Both the position numbers and the translations under genes were made by a program. From the NCBI RefSeq assembly GCF_019400985.1, contig NZ_WTFF01000010.1:1-59074 (forward strand): a stretch of 59,074 nt of DNA. The letters are read 5' to 3'. Positions 1 to 8,645 of this stretch are shown piece after piece (position 1 is the stretch's first letter; every line of letters begins with the position of its first letter). The notes under the pieces were generated by a model that did no database searches, was not told the origin of the DNA, and worked only from the letters and a program-made list of their open reading frames with translations. This stretch comes from Streptomyces bambusae. GTDB lineage: Bacteria; Actinomycetota; Actinomycetes; Streptomycetales; Streptomycetaceae.

Positions 1-297
1 AAGAGAAAGGACGCAAACCGGAGCCGCCCCGGTTCTGGGGGCCGGGGGAGTGTGAAAAAGAACCGCCCCAAGCCCCCGCCCCTAAACCCCGGGGGGGGCT
101 GGATTGTGTGCGGCCCGTCAGGCCCCTACAGCCCCGCCGGCGTTTGAGGCGCGGGGGTCCGGGGGCGGAGCCCCCGGTTTCGGGAAGGGGCGGGTAGGGG
201 AACAGCTCCGCGCAGCGGGGGCGGGGGACCCGCCGGGCGGGGGATGTGCGCCGCGCGGCACCCCCGGCCAGGGGCAGCGCGGGGGCACCCTGCCGTC
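1..297. other. No gene recognised (left edge)
   Basis: This is a very G-rich leader with poly-G and poly-C runs. I see no convincing coding frame, RNA gene or clean hairpin. It may be the end of a spacer belonging to a gene outside the window. Confidence 0.5.
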
Positions 298-843
298 ATG
301 CACGCCCCGACGCTCCCACCACTCCCCGCCCCCCTGCGGCAGGCCTGGGCCGAGCACGGCTCGGCGAAACGGTCCCTCGACCTCGTCGGCGCCCTGGCGC
401 TGCTCGCCCTGCTCTCCCTGCCCCTGGCCCTGCTCGCGCTGGCCCTCGTACCGAGCGGCCACCCCTTCGTCCGCGAGCTCCGCCTCGGGCGAGCCGGCCG
501 GCCGTTCCGTACCTGGCGCTTCCGGGCCGAGGGCGACCGGGTCGCGGCGGCTCTCGACCTGTGCGCCCTGGCCGGACTGCCGCAGCTGCTCAACGTGGTG
601 CGGGGCGAGATGTCCCTGGTCGGCCCCTGCCCCCAGGCCCGTACGGAGCACCCCGAGCGGCTCCTCGTACGACCCGGCATGACGGGCCTGTGGCAGGTCA
701 GCGCCCGCTCGGACCTACCCTGGGAGGAGATGTCCCTGCTGGACCGGCACTACGTCGAGAGCCACTGGCTCGGCATGGACCTGGCCATCCTCGCCCAGAC
801 ACCGCGCGCAGCGCTCCGACTGAGGCGGGGAAGGCAGGCCTGA
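298..843 (+). CDS. Divergent bacterial sugar transferase (PglC/WcaJ-type fold), catalytic dyad absent
   Basis: The 181-residue product has the layout of the small polyprenyl-phosphate phosphoglycosyl transferases: a basic AKRSLD segment before one hydrophobic helix (about 29-51), a GRAGRPF motif (65-70), GLPQLLNVVRGEMSLVGP (93-110) and RPGMTGLWQV (125-134). In active members the LPQ segment is preceded by an Asp-Glu pair (DELPQL) that carries catalysis. Here those positions read Ala-Gly (92-93). The usual KFRTM reads RFRAE and the PRP motif reads PCP. The fold is therefore recognisable but activity is doubtful. The ATG at 298 gives a length close to a minimal catalytic domain; a longer start at 244 would only add low-complexity residues. 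Confidence 0.75.
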   Translation: MHAPTLPPLPAPLRQAWAEHGSAKRSLDLVGALALLALLSLPLALLALALVPSGHPFVRELRLGRAGRPFRTWRFRAEGDRVAAALDLCALAGLPQLLNVVRGEMSLVGPCPQARTEHPERLLVRPGMTGLWQVSARSDLPWEEMSLLDRHYVESHWLGMDLAILAQTPRAALRLRRGRQA

Positions 844-952
844 GCGACACAGATCACCGCCTGCACCGCTACAGTGCGGCCGTATAAATGGGTAACCTCA
901 GGCTTGACTCAATAAGTTACCGCTTAGTAATGGCCCGCCCGAGGAGCCCCTC

Positions 953-3223
953 ATGCAACTCGCCGCGATCATTGTGTCGCTGACCCTGACCGTGGTCGGC
1001 GTTGCACTCTTCGCCCGAGCCATCGCACAGATCTACCGGTTCGTGCAGATCGGCCAGCCCGTACCCGCGGGCAGCCGCACCGACAACTGGAAGGCCCGCA
1101 CGGTCACCCTGGTCCGGGAATTCCTCGGCCACACGCGGATGAACCGCTGGGGCATCGTCGGCTTCGCGCACTGGTTCGTGGCGATCGGCTTCCTGACCCT
1201 GCCGCCGACCCTGGCGCAGGCGTACGGCCAGCTCTTCCAGGCGGACTGGACGCTGCCGGTCATCGGCAGCTTCCTGCCGTTCGAGATGTACATCGAGTTC
1301 ATCGGCGTGATGACGATCCTGGGCATCCTCGTCCTGATCGCGATCCGCCTGCTGAGCCTGCCCTCCCGGGCCGGCCGCAAGTCCCGCTTCGCCGGCTCCA
1401 AGGCCTGGCAGGCGTACTTCGTCGAGTACGTCATCCTCACCATCGGACTCGCCATCTACGTGCTGCGCGGCCTGGAAGGCGCGATCCACCACGTGGACTC
1501 GTACGAGGCCGCGTACTTCGCCTCGTACCCGCTGGTCGTGGCCTTCGAGGGGCTGTCCGTCAGCACCCTGCAGAACCTGCTCTACTTCACCGCCATGGTG
1601 AAGATCAGCGTCTCCCTGATCTGGATGATCACGGTCGCGCTCAACACCAACATGGGTGTCGCCTGGCACCGCTTCCTCGGCTTCCCGAACATCTGGTTCA
1701 AGCGCAACGCCGACGGCGCCAGCGCCCTGGGCGCGCTCCAGCCGATGACCTCGGGCGGCAAGGAGATCGACTTCGAGGATCCGGGCGAGGACGACGTCTT
1801 CGGCGTCTCCCAGGTCGAGCAGTTCTCCTGGAAGGGCATCCTCGACTTCTCCACCTGCACCGAGTGCGGCCGCTGCCAGTCGCAGTGCCCCGCCTGGAAC
1901 ACCGGCAAGCCGCTCTCGCCGAAGCTCCTGATCATGTCGCTGCGCGACCACGCGCACGCCAAGGCCCCGTACCTGCTGGCCGGCGGCGGCAAGACCATGG
2001 AGGGCGAGGAGAAGGCCTCCGAGGAGCAGCTGAAGGACGTGCCCGCGGCCGCGCTGGCCGAGGCCGAGCGCCCGCTGATCGGCACCGCCGAGGAGAACGG
2101 CGTCATCGACCCGGACGTGCTGTGGTCCTGCACCACCTGCGGTGCGTGCGTGGAGCAGTGCCCGGTCGACATCGAGCACATCGACCACATCGTCGACATG
2201 CGCCGCTACCAGGTGATGATCGAGAGCGCGTTCCCGTCCGAGGCGGGCACGATGCTCAAGAACCTGGAGAAGAAGGGCAACCCCTGGGGCCTGGCCAAGA
2301 AGCAGCGCGTCGAGTGGACCAAGGAGGTCGACTTCGAGGTCCCGATCGTCGGCAAGGACGTCGAGGACCTCACCGAGGTCGACTACCTCTACTGGGTCGG
2401 CTGCGCCGGCGCCCTGGAGGACCGGGCCAAGAAGACCACCAAGGCCTTCGCCGAGCTGCTGCACATGGCGGGCGTCAAGTTCGCGATCATGGGCGGCGAG
2501 GAGAAGTGCACCGGTGACTCGCCGCGCCGCCTGGGCAACGAGCCGCTGTTCCAGCAGCTGGGCCAGGAGAACGTCGCGATGCTGAACATGGCGTTCGGCG
2601 AGGACGAGGACGACGAGTCGACTCGTAAGCCGAAGTCGGCGAAGAAGATCGTCTCGACCTGCCCGCACTGCTTCAACACCATCGCCAACGAGTACCCGCA
2701 GCTCGGCGGCGAGTACGAGGTCATCCACCACACGCAGCTGCTCCAGCACCTCATCGACGAGGGCAAGCTGGTCCCGGTGACCCCGGTGGACGGTCTGATC
2801 ACGTACCACGACCCCTGCTACCTGGGCCGCCACAACAAGGTCTACACGCCGCCGCGCGAGATCATGGACGCCGTCCCGGGCCTGCGCCAGCAGGAGATGC
2901 ACCGCCACAAGGAGCGCGGCTTCTGCTGCGGCGCCGGTGGTGCGCGGATGTGGATGGAGGAGCGGATCGGCAAGCGCATCAACAACGAGCGCGTGGACGA
3001 GGCCCTGTCCCTCAACCCGGACATCGTCTCCACCGCCTGCCCGTTCTGCCTCGTCATGCTGACCGACTCGGTCAACGGCAAGAAGAACGACGGCCAGGCC
3101 AAGGAGTCCGTGCAGGTCGTGGACGTGGCCCAGCTGCTGCTGGAGTCCGTCAAGACCCCGCCGCCGGCCGAGCCGGCCGCGGACGCGGAGCCGAGCGAGC
3201 CGGAGCCGGCGCCGGCGAAGTGA
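953..3223 (+). CDS. Membrane-bound Fe-S oxidoreductase, heterodisulfide-reductase-like (EtfD type)
   Basis: This 756-residue protein starts with an N-terminal membrane domain of several helices, roughly residues 1-240. Two 4Fe-4S motifs follow, CTECGRCQSQCP (about 302-313) and CTTCGACVEQCP (about 393-404). Two cysteine-rich CCG-type domains come next; the second contains FCCGAGG near residue 657, a ligand set seen in HdrB-like subunits. The order matches the actinobacterial EtfD family (mycobacterial Rv0338c), proposed to pass electrons from electron-transfer flavoprotein to menaquinone during fatty-acid oxidation. The Pro/Glu/Ala-rich tail (after about 735) is probably disordered. GAGGAG lies just before the ATG. 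No etfAB genes are nearby, so the partner is inferred from the family. Confidence 0.85.
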   Translation: MQLAAIIVSLTLTVVGVALFARAIAQIYRFVQIGQPVPAGSRTDNWKARTVTLVREFLGHTRMNRWGIVGFAHWFVAIGFLTLPPTLAQAYGQLFQADWTLPVIGSFLPFEMYIEFIGVMTILGILVLIAIRLLSLPSRAGRKSRFAGSKAWQAYFVEYVILTIGLAIYVLRGLEGAIHHVDSYEAAYFASYPLVVAFEGLSVSTLQNLLYFTAMVKISVSLIWMITVALNTNMGVAWHRFLGFPNIWFKRNADGASALGALQPMTSGGKEIDFEDPGEDDVFGVSQVEQFSWKGILDFSTCTECGRCQSQCPAWNTGKPLSPKLLIMSLRDHAHAKAPYLLAGGGKTMEGEEKASEEQLKDVPAAALAEAERPLIGTAEENGVIDPDVLWSCTTCGACVEQCPVDIEHIDHIVDMRRYQVMIESAFPSEAGTMLKNLEKKGNPWGLAKKQRVEWTKEVDFEVPIVGKDVEDLTEVDYLYWVGCAGALEDRAKKTTKAFAELLHMAGVKFAIMGGEEKCTGDSPRRLGNEPLFQQLGQENVAMLNMAFGEDEDDESTRKPKSAKKIVSTCPHCFNTIANEYPQLGGEYEVIHHTQLLQHLIDEGKLVPVTPVDGLITYHDPCYLGRHNKVYTPPREIMDAVPGLRQQEMHRHKERGFCCGAGGARMWMEERIGKRINNERVDEALSLNPDIVSTACPFCLVMLTDSVNGKKNDGQAKESVQVVDVAQLLLESVKTPPPAEPAADAEPSEPEPAPAK

Positions 3224-3260
3224 CGCCGGCCGCCTACGTGCGGCGCGCCTGACGGCGCAG

Positions 3261-3302
3261 CGAACGGCCGGTCCTGCCCCCCGTGGCAAGACCGGCCGTT
3301 CG
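3261..3302. terminator. Bidirectional terminator between convergent genes
   Basis: A perfect 13-bp inverted repeat (CGAACGGCCGGTC and its complement) with a 16-base loop lies between the Fe-S protein gene and the convergent gene at 3321. As is usual in Streptomyces, no U-tract is evident. Confidence 0.7.
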
Positions 3303-3320
3303 CCGTTCACAGGTCCCCGG

Positions 3321-3788
3321 TCAGGCCCGGCCGGCCTTCCCGGGGACGTTCTCGGGGAGGGCGCTCTTCGGGACGGTGTACTGCCCGACCAACCGGCCGC
3401 CGAAGTCGTACACCCAGCTGTCACCACCGCGCTTGCCGTCGACCACGACGAACTTCACGCGCCGGCCGTCCTGGACGAGTCGGTAGGTCCAGCCGGTGTC
3501 GTAGGCGCTGGGGTGCCTGAGATCGAGGACGGCGAGGGTGACGAGACGGTTGCCGTTCGGCGCGGAGATCTCGACACGCTTGCCGTTCGGGCCGTCCACG
3601 AGCTTGGCGAGCCGCCCCTCCCCGACGGCGACGAGCACGGAGCTCTCCGCGGCCTTCTTCTTCGTGACGGTCGGGGAATCGGCGAACGCGGCGCCCGCGG
3701 GGAGGGCAAGGGCGATGGTGGCCGCACCGGTGACGGTGACGGTGACGGCGGCGGCTCGAAGGAGGGTGTTCCGGCGGGGGGCACGCAT
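3321..3788 (-). CDS. Secreted hypothetical protein
   Basis: The 155-residue product begins MRAPRRN, followed by an alanine-rich hydrophobic stretch and AGAAFADS, a plausible signal peptidase I site (cleavage near residue 36). The mature part is polar with no recognised motif. It includes short Tyr/Val-rich segments (SWVYDFGGRLVGQYTV) that suggest a small beta-rich fold. The gene converges on the Fe-S oxidoreductase and has no operon partner. Function unknown. Confidence 0.7.
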   Translation of the reverse strand: MRAPRRNTLLRAAAVTVTVTGAATIALALPAGAAFADSPTVTKKKAAESSVLVAVGEGRLAKLVDGPNGKRVEISAPNGNRLVTLAVLDLRHPSAYDTGWTYRLVQDGRRVKFVVVDGKRGGDSWVYDFGGRLVGQYTVPKSALPENVPGKAGRA

Positions 3789-4033
3789 GTCGTGGCACTT
3801 CCTCGTGGTCTTCGGGGGCGGCTGCAACGCAACGCATCCGAAGCTACGAGCCCGATATGTGGATATCTCGTCGAGTACGTAACAGCCACCCATAGACCCC
3901 CGCACAACCCTGCAAACCGGACATGCACTGCCCTCCCCGGCATCCCCTAAGGGATGTCACAGGTCAGCCGCAAAGGGCGCATCTTCCGGCCGCCCGTCCA
4001 CGACCGCCCGCCGGACCAGGTACGTTCGATCAC

Positions 4034-4975
4034 GTGGCTGGATTCAGGATCGGACGCGGACGGGACGACAACCGCGGTCCTCAACACCCCCCGCGGCAGC
4101 AGCCGTACGGTCAGCAGCAACCGCCGCAGGCGCCGTACGGCCAGCAGCCCTACCCCCCGGCGGGCCCGCCCCCGCAGCAGCAGTGGCCCCAACAGGGCCC
4201 CGGCGACCACGGCGAGCCGGAGTACTTCGACCCGCACGGGGCCCCGCCGTACGGCCACGGGCACGGGCACGGCGGCCACGGGGCGCAGCCCCCGTACCCG
4301 TACCCTCAGCACCCGGCCGACGGCAGCGCGTACGCGAACAACCCGGGCCACACACAGGCCTTCGCCTTCGGCGAGGACCCGTACAGCCAGGGCGCGACGT
4401 ACCACGCCGGCGCCGCCGCGGCCGCGCCCGTAGGCCCCCGGCTGCCCTGGAAGGCGCTGCTGCGCGGCATCGTGCTGCAGCCGGGGCCGACGTTCCTCCA
4501 GATGCGCGACTACGCCGTCTGGGGCCCCGCGCTGATCGTCACCTTCCTCTACGGGCTGCTGGCCGTCTTCGGCCTGGACGAAGCCCGCAAGGACGTGATC
4601 AACGCGACCCTGTCCCAGGCCGTCCCGATCGTCCTGAGCGCCGGAGCCGCCTTCGTCATCTGCGGGCTGCTCCTCGGCGGCGTCACCCACACGCTGGCCC
4701 GCCAACTGGGCGGCGACGGCTCCTGGCAGCCGACCGTGGGCCTGTCCATGCTGGTCATGTCGGTCACCGACGCGCCCCGCCTGCTGTTCGCCCTCTTCCT
4801 GGGCGGCGACAACATGCTGGTCCAGGCCCTCGGCTGGGCCACCTGGGTCGCGGCCGGCGCCCTCTTCACGTCCTTGATCAGCAAGTCCCACGACCTGCCG
4901 TGGCCCAAGGCCCTCGGCGCGTCGGCGATCCAGCTGATCGCCCTGCTGTCGATCATCAAGCTGGGCACGCTGTAA
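4034..4975 (+). CDS. Yip1-family membrane protein with Pro/Gln-rich N-terminus
   Basis: The 313-residue product has two parts. Residues 1 to about 135 are low complexity, rich in Gln, Pro, Tyr, Gly and His, with repeated PYGQQ units and a GHGHGHGGHG run. The rest has about five hydrophobic helices with an LPWKALLRGIVLQPGPTF entry motif typical of bacterial Yip1-domain proteins. The GTG at 4034 begins MAGFRIGRG; the frame is open further upstream but that part looks non-coding. The function of bacterial Yip1 proteins is unsettled. The tail may be a cytoplasmic interaction region. Confidence 0.75.
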   Translation: MAGFRIGRGRDDNRGPQHPPRQQPYGQQQPPQAPYGQQPYPPAGPPPQQQWPQQGPGDHGEPEYFDPHGAPPYGHGHGHGGHGAQPPYPYPQHPADGSAYANNPGHTQAFAFGEDPYSQGATYHAGAAAAAPVGPRLPWKALLRGIVLQPGPTFLQMRDYAVWGPALIVTFLYGLLAVFGLDEARKDVINATLSQAVPIVLSAGAAFVICGLLLGGVTHTLARQLGGDGSWQPTVGLSMLVMSVTDAPRLLFALFLGGDNMLVQALGWATWVAAGALFTSLISKSHDLPWPKALGASAIQLIALLSIIKLGTL

Positions 4976-5027
4976 CACCGGCACGCGCCGGGGGCACGGC
5001 AGTCCGTACGACGAACAGCACACACGA

Positions 5028-5067
5028 CGAGGAGGGGCCGGCGTCCGTTTCCGCCGGCCCCTCCTCG
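5028..5067. terminator. Bidirectional terminator
   Basis: A long inverted repeat of CGAGGAGGGGCCGGCG with its complement lies between the Yip1 gene and the minus-strand stop codon at 5093. It suggests that a convergent minus-strand gene once sat to the right. Confidence 0.65.
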
Positions 5068-5092
5068 CGTTCTCGCCTTCTCGCGTCCTCGG

Positions 5093-5150
5093 TCAGGCGT
5101 CGAGAACCTGGCCCTCCCGCTTGACCACGGGGGGATTGACGGATCTTAAA
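5093..5150 (-). pseudogene. C-terminal scrap of a minus-strand gene cut off by the serine-recombinase insertion
   Basis: Reading leftward to a TGA at 5093-5095, the frame gives PPVVKREGQVLDA followed by stop, right beside a bidirectional terminator. This looks like the natural 3' end of a gene. Reading upstream, coding character fades within about 20 codons, where AT-richer sequence leading to the recombinase promoter begins. The rest of the gene is not found beyond the recombinase. I cannot identify the parent protein. Confidence 0.35.
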
Positions 5151-5222
5151 AATGGACTGAATGACGGTAGTAACCTGCTGCGGTACAGACGGACCAGGCC
5201 GCAGGCAGGGGAGGCCCCGATC

Positions 5223-6656
5223 ATGGCGCGCAAGGTGGGCATCTACACGCGGATCTCGCGTGACGACGAGGGCGAGGCCCTGGGCGTCGCCCGCCAGCGG
5301 ACGGACTGCGAGCGCCTGGCGGACCTGCGGACCTGGCAGCCGGTGAAGGTCTACGAGGACAACGACGTCTCGGCGTTCAAGCGCAACGTCGTCCGCGAAG
5401 AGTTCGAGCTGATGCTCAAGGACCTGAAGGCCGGCCTGATCGACGGAGTCGTGTCGTACGACCTCGACCGCCTGGCCCGCCAGCCCCGCGACCTTGAGCG
5501 CCTGATCGAGATCTTCGACGACCGTCCGCGGCTGGAGTTCGCGACGGTCACCAACGACGTGAACCTCGGCACGGCCGACGGACGCACGATGGCCCGGATC
5601 ATGGTGGCGTTCGCCAACAAGTCGTCGCACGACACGTCGCGGCGCATCAAGCGCAAGCACCTGGAGCTGGCACAGCAGGGCAAGAGCAACGGCGGTCCGG
5701 CACCGTACGGGTGGCGGAAGGACGACCGCGACAAGGTGGACCCCGAGGCGGCAGTGCACATTCGCGCGGCACAGAAGGAAGTGCTTGCCGGGGTCCGCAT
5801 CGGCACCGTCCGCACGCGGTGGCAGGAAGAGGGACTGGGCAACCCTCGCGCCGGCACCAAGCGCATGGCCCACCATCACGTCGAGCACATCCTGACCAAC
5901 CCGAGGTTGGTGGGATACCGGACGTACCACGGCGAGATCCTGCACGGCGAGGACGGCAAGCCCGTCAGGGGCGAGTGGGAGACGATCAACACCCCCGAGG
6001 AGTGGGAAGCCGTCTGCGCGGCCATCGCCGAGCGTAAGCAGAGCAAGGCCGGCCAGACCCTCGCACGCAAGTACCTGCTCTCCGGCATCGCCCGCTGCGG
6101 CCTGTGCAAGAGCAAGATCCGGGGCCAGGTCAACCACAAGTGGAAGCCGGGGTCCAAGGGCGCGCAGTACACCTACCAGTGCTCCAAGGTGAACGGCGGT
6201 TGCGGCAAGGTCGGCCGCGTCGGCGAGCCCGTGGACAAGCTCATCGCACGCCTCGTACTCCAGGAGCAACGCGAGAAGGCCGCCACGACGGCCGTGCCGA
6301 CCGAGGAACGCTGGCCCCGGGAAGCGGAGTTGGAATCACTCCTCCTTGACATCGCCCAGCTCATCGAGGCCGAGAAGACCAAGACGATCACCGTCTCCAC
6401 GCTCCTGCAACTGCTGCCCGACAAGGAGCGCGAGCGGGACGCCCTGAAACTGGAACGAGCCCGCTTCTACAAGGAGCAGAAGCAGGCGGAGGCCAAGGGC
6501 AGCACGGCCGACCTGTCCGAAGCAGAGTTCTTCGACCTCCCCATCGAACGACAGCGAGAGATCGTGCTGCACAGCCTGACGGCTGTGATCGTCCACCCCG
6601 CAGGACGAGGCAAGCGGAAGTTCGACCCCGACTTGATCGACCCTGTCTGGCGTTGA
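5223..6656 (+). CDS. Large serine recombinase / integrase
   Basis: The 477-residue protein has an N-terminal resolvase domain (about 1-150) with the nucleophile Ser12 in YTRIS, the DLDRLARQ motif and the downstream arginines. A recombinase domain follows (PAPYGW onward, about 165-290). The zinc-ribbon part has CGLC and a second cysteine pair (YQCSKVNGGC). A charged helical, probably coiled-coil, segment ends the protein. The length is that of phage and ICE large serine integrases, which recombine attP with attB without host factors. The ATG at 5223 follows GGGGAGG. No excisionase, phage or conjugation gene lies beside it, so it is an orphan, perhaps the last remnant of an element. Confidence 0.9.
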   Translation: MARKVGIYTRISRDDEGEALGVARQRTDCERLADLRTWQPVKVYEDNDVSAFKRNVVREEFELMLKDLKAGLIDGVVSYDLDRLARQPRDLERLIEIFDDRPRLEFATVTNDVNLGTADGRTMARIMVAFANKSSHDTSRRIKRKHLELAQQGKSNGGPAPYGWRKDDRDKVDPEAAVHIRAAQKEVLAGVRIGTVRTRWQEEGLGNPRAGTKRMAHHHVEHILTNPRLVGYRTYHGEILHGEDGKPVRGEWETINTPEEWEAVCAAIAERKQSKAGQTLARKYLLSGIARCGLCKSKIRGQVNHKWKPGSKGAQYTYQCSKVNGGCGKVGRVGEPVDKLIARLVLQEQREKAATTAVPTEERWPREAELESLLLDIAQLIEAEKTKTITVSTLLQLLPDKERERDALKLERARFYKEQKQAEAKGSTADLSEAEFFDLPIERQREIVLHSLTAVIVHPAGRGKRKFDPDLIDPVWR

Positions 6657-6664
6657 CTGAGAGA

Positions 6665-6798
6665 GCCCCGGTGATTCACTGGGGCCTCATCCGCTGGTGG
6701 GCAAAGATGCCGCGCGTCCTCCACCAGATCGCTCACGCCCTCCAAGGGCCCAGAACGCGCACTGCCCCGCCGTCGTGACATGCCGGCAGGGCAGTGAG
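6665..6798. terminator. Two terminator-like hairpins after the recombinase
   Basis: The first hairpin, at 6665-6686, pairs GCCCCGGTGA with TCACTGGGGC. The second, at about 6761-6798, pairs CACTGCCC with GGGCAGTG. The rest of 6657-6898 shows no gene. Any attP/attR remnant of the serine-integrase element should lie here, but I see no clear repeat of the 5.1-kb side. Confidence 0.5.
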
Positions 6799-6898
6799 GC
6801 ATGGCGCAGGCAGGGACACCAACCGGTGAGCAGCCCGGCACGGGGGCACCTCCCGCAGAACCTCGGCACGGAAGGCCACAGGGCCCATACGCCAAGGG

Positions 6899-7411
6899 CT
6901 ACAGTGCTTCCAGGTTCGGCTTGGCCGGCTCGCCCGACTTACTTACTGGAGGCAAGACGGACCAGGGGAAGTTGATCCAGTCGTCGGTCTTCTTCCACAC
7001 GTACTCGCACTTCACGAGCGAGTGGGACTTCTCGTAGATGACCGCGGAGCGGACCTCGGCCACGTGGCCGAGGCAGAAGTCGTGCACGAGCTTCAGCGTC
7101 TTGCCCGTGTCGGCGACGTCGTCGGCGATCAGGACCTTCTTGTCGCTGAAGTCGATCGCGTCGGGCACCGGCGCGAGCATGACGGGCATTTCCAGGGTGG
7201 TGCCGACGCCCGTGTAGAACTCCACGTTCACGAGGTGGATGTTCTTGCAGTCCAGCGCGTAGGCGAGGCCGCCCGCGACGAAGACACCGCCGCGCGCGAT
7301 GCTCAGGATGATGTCCGGCTCGAAGCCGTCGTCGGCGATCGTCTGGGCCAGCTCGCGCACGGCTCGGCCGAAGCCCTCGTAGTCGAGGTTCTCGCGTACT
7401 ACGTCACTCAT
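6899..7411 (-). CDS. Phosphoribosyltransferase (purine PRTase-like)
   Basis: This 170-residue type I PRTase has the PRPP-binding loop [13 protein letters not shown] (about residues 93-105) and [12 protein letters not shown] upstream. Such enzymes transfer a nucleobase such as xanthine or hypoxanthine to PRPP; the substrate cannot be read from the sequence. Its ATG overlaps the stop of the upstream dCTP deaminase gene (ATGA at 7408-7411), so the two are translationally coupled. The pairing suggests a nucleotide salvage or pool-control operon. Confidence 0.85.
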   Translation of the reverse strand: MSDVVRENLDYEGFGRAVRELAQTIADDGFEPDIILSIARGGVFVAGGLAYALDCKNIHLVNVEFYTGVGTTLEMPVMLAPVPDAIDFSDKKVLIADDVADTGKTLKLVHDFCLGHVAEVRSAVIYEKSHSLVKCEYVWKKTDDWINFPWSVLPPVSKSGEPAKPNLEAL

Positions 7412-7995
7412 GCCGGTCGCCTCACCTGGGTGCGGTGGAAGTTCTGGAAGGAGCGCGAGGCGGTCGGCCCGCGCTGGCCCTGGTACCGGGACCCGTAGCG
7501 CTCACTGCCGTACGGGAACTCCGCGGGCGAGCTGAGCCGGAACATGCACAGCTGCCCGATCTTCATCCCGGGCCACAGCTTGATCGGGAGCGTCGCGAGG
7601 TTCGACAGCTCCAGGGTCACGTGGCCGGAGAACCCCGGATCGATGAATCCGGCAGTCGAATGGGTCACGAGCCCCAGCCGCCCGAGACTGGACTTCCCCT
7701 CCAGTCTGGAGGCGATGTCCTCGGGCAGCGAGATGACCTCGTACGTCGAGGCGAGCACGAACTCGCCGGGGTGCAGGATGAAGGCCTCGTCCCCGTCGGG
7801 CTCGACCATCCTGGTGAGGTCGGGCTGCTCGATGGCGGGGTCGATGTGGGCATAGCGGTGGTTCTCGAAGACCCGGAAATACCGGTCGAGCCGCACGTCG
7901 ATGCTGGAGGGCTGCACCATCGACTCCTCGAACGGGTCGATGCGTACCCGTCCGCTGTCGATCTCGGCCCGGATGTCCTTGTCTGAGAGAAGCAC
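7408..7995 (-). CDS. dcd: dCTP deaminase
   Basis: The enzyme hydrolyses dCTP to dUTP and ammonia, feeding dTMP synthesis. The 195-residue product starts at GTG (7995) as [12 protein letters not shown] and contains the family motifs [20 protein letters not shown] and [18 protein letters not shown], which form the trimer active site. Length and motifs are complete. The end of the gene overlaps the phosphoribosyltransferase start by four bases. A second, truncated paralogue lies at 12181. Confidence 0.95.
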   Translation of the reverse strand: MLLSDKDIRAEIDSGRVRIDPFEESMVQPSSIDVRLDRYFRVFENHRYAHIDPAIEQPDLTRMVEPDGDEAFILHPGEFVLASTYEVISLPEDIASRLEGKSSLGRLGLVTHSTAGFIDPGFSGHVTLELSNLATLPIKLWPGMKIGQLCMFRLSSPAEFPYGSERYGSRYQGQRGPTASRSFQNFHRTQVRRPA

Positions 7996-8080
7996 GTCCC
8001 GAGGATACGCAGAGCGCGCCGGGCACCCCCAATCGAGCACCCGGGCGCGCCCGCCCTCCGCTACTCCCCGCTACTCTCCG

Positions 8081-8245
8081 CTACCGCTTCAGCGCTGTCA
8101 CGGGCACGGCGTGGCGCAGCCGCGCACACCGGGGACAGCGGATGAGCCGCCCGGGGCCGAGGCGGCCGGGGCCGAGCTGCTGCATCGGAAACGAAGAGGT
8201 GCTGAAGACGTGCCCTTCGGCACAACGGACGACGGTGTGCTCCAT
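8081..8245 (-). CDS. Small zinc-ribbon-like protein
   Basis: This is a 54-residue protein with RCAEGHVF near the N-terminus and IRCPRC near the C-terminus, which could form a one-knuckle or degenerate zinc ribbon. The ATG at 8245 (MEHTVVRCAEGH) is preceded by a GGAAAGGGA purine tract. I recall this small protein type as recurrent in Streptomyces near tRNA-Gly and dcd, but its function is unknown. It lies upstream of dcd on the same strand. Confidence 0.6.
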   Translation of the reverse strand: MEHTVVRCAEGHVFSTSSFPMQQLGPGRLGPGRLIRCPRCARLRHAVPVTALKR

Positions 8246-8469
8246 CGAGTCCCTTTCCCCACGAGCCGTACTGCGACGAATCGCCACATTAGGGGATGAT
8301 CGGGACCCGCTCCAGCCGCCGCTCCGCACCCCCACGGTACGCCCCAACCCACCACCGCACAGCCCCTCGTACCCCTCGGACAACACGAGAGCCCCTGGGC
8401 GGATTCACCAGGGGCCAGCAATGGGGTACAGTGTGCAACGATGCGGAATCCAGACAACTGGCCCGCTGT

Positions 8470-8540
8470 GCGGATGTAGTTTAATGGTAGAACATGAGCT
8501 TCCCAAGCTTATAGCGCGGGTTCGATTCCCGTCATCCGCT
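8470..8540 (+). tRNA. tRNA-Gly (anticodon CCC), integration target
   Basis: The gene is 71 nt without encoded CCA. The acceptor stem is GCGGATG/CATCCGC with discriminator T. The D-arm is GTTTAATGGTAGAAC. The anticodon stem TGAGC/GCTTA (one G-U pair) encloses the loop TTCCCAA with anticodon CCC at 8502-8504. The T-arm is GCGGG TTCGATT CCCGT. The segment from 8500 to the 3' end recurs five times downstream, so this tRNA is the attB of a family of integrative elements. Confidence 0.97.
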
Positions 8541-8574
8541 CTCGAACGAAGCCCCAGGTCAGCGACCTGGGGCT
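8500..8574 (+). repeat. att core copy 0 (tRNA 3' half plus terminator)
   Basis: Positions 8500-8540 are the tRNA from the anticodon loop to the 3' end. Positions 8550-8574 are the hairpin AGCCCCAGGTC-AGC-GACCTGGGGCT, the tRNA terminator. This whole block is the unit found again at 14.86, 16.63, 20.97 and 26.51 kb and, truncated, at 24.70 kb. Confidence 0.85.
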
Positions 8575-8581
8575 TGTTTGT

Positions 8582-8645
8582 TGTCTAGACCTCTCCAGCC
8601 TTGCCCTGCCCTCCGTGTGCCCCAACTCGCGGGAATGCCCTACCC
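8582..8645 (+). repeat. Element arm segment (inner side of att copy 0)
   Basis: The sequence directly after the terminator (TCTAGACCTCTCC ... CCCTCCGTGTGCCCCAACTCGCGGGAATGCCC) is closely matched directly after att copy 1 at 14939-14998. It contains CGTG(T)GCC half-repeats like those on the other side of the att cores. I read it as the integrase arm-binding region on one side of the original attP. Confidence 0.55.

Noticed and set aside
917-3427. An 836-codon minus-strand open frame opposite the Fe-S oxidoreductase gene
   Set aside because: Composition is Arg/Val/Leu/Asp-rich shadow coding caused by high GC; the plus strand has unmistakable Fe-S motifs.
5121-5222. A 34-residue longer start for the serine recombinase
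   Set aside because: The extension crosses the likely promoter and the catalytic domain starts right after ATG 5223, which has a good ribosome site.
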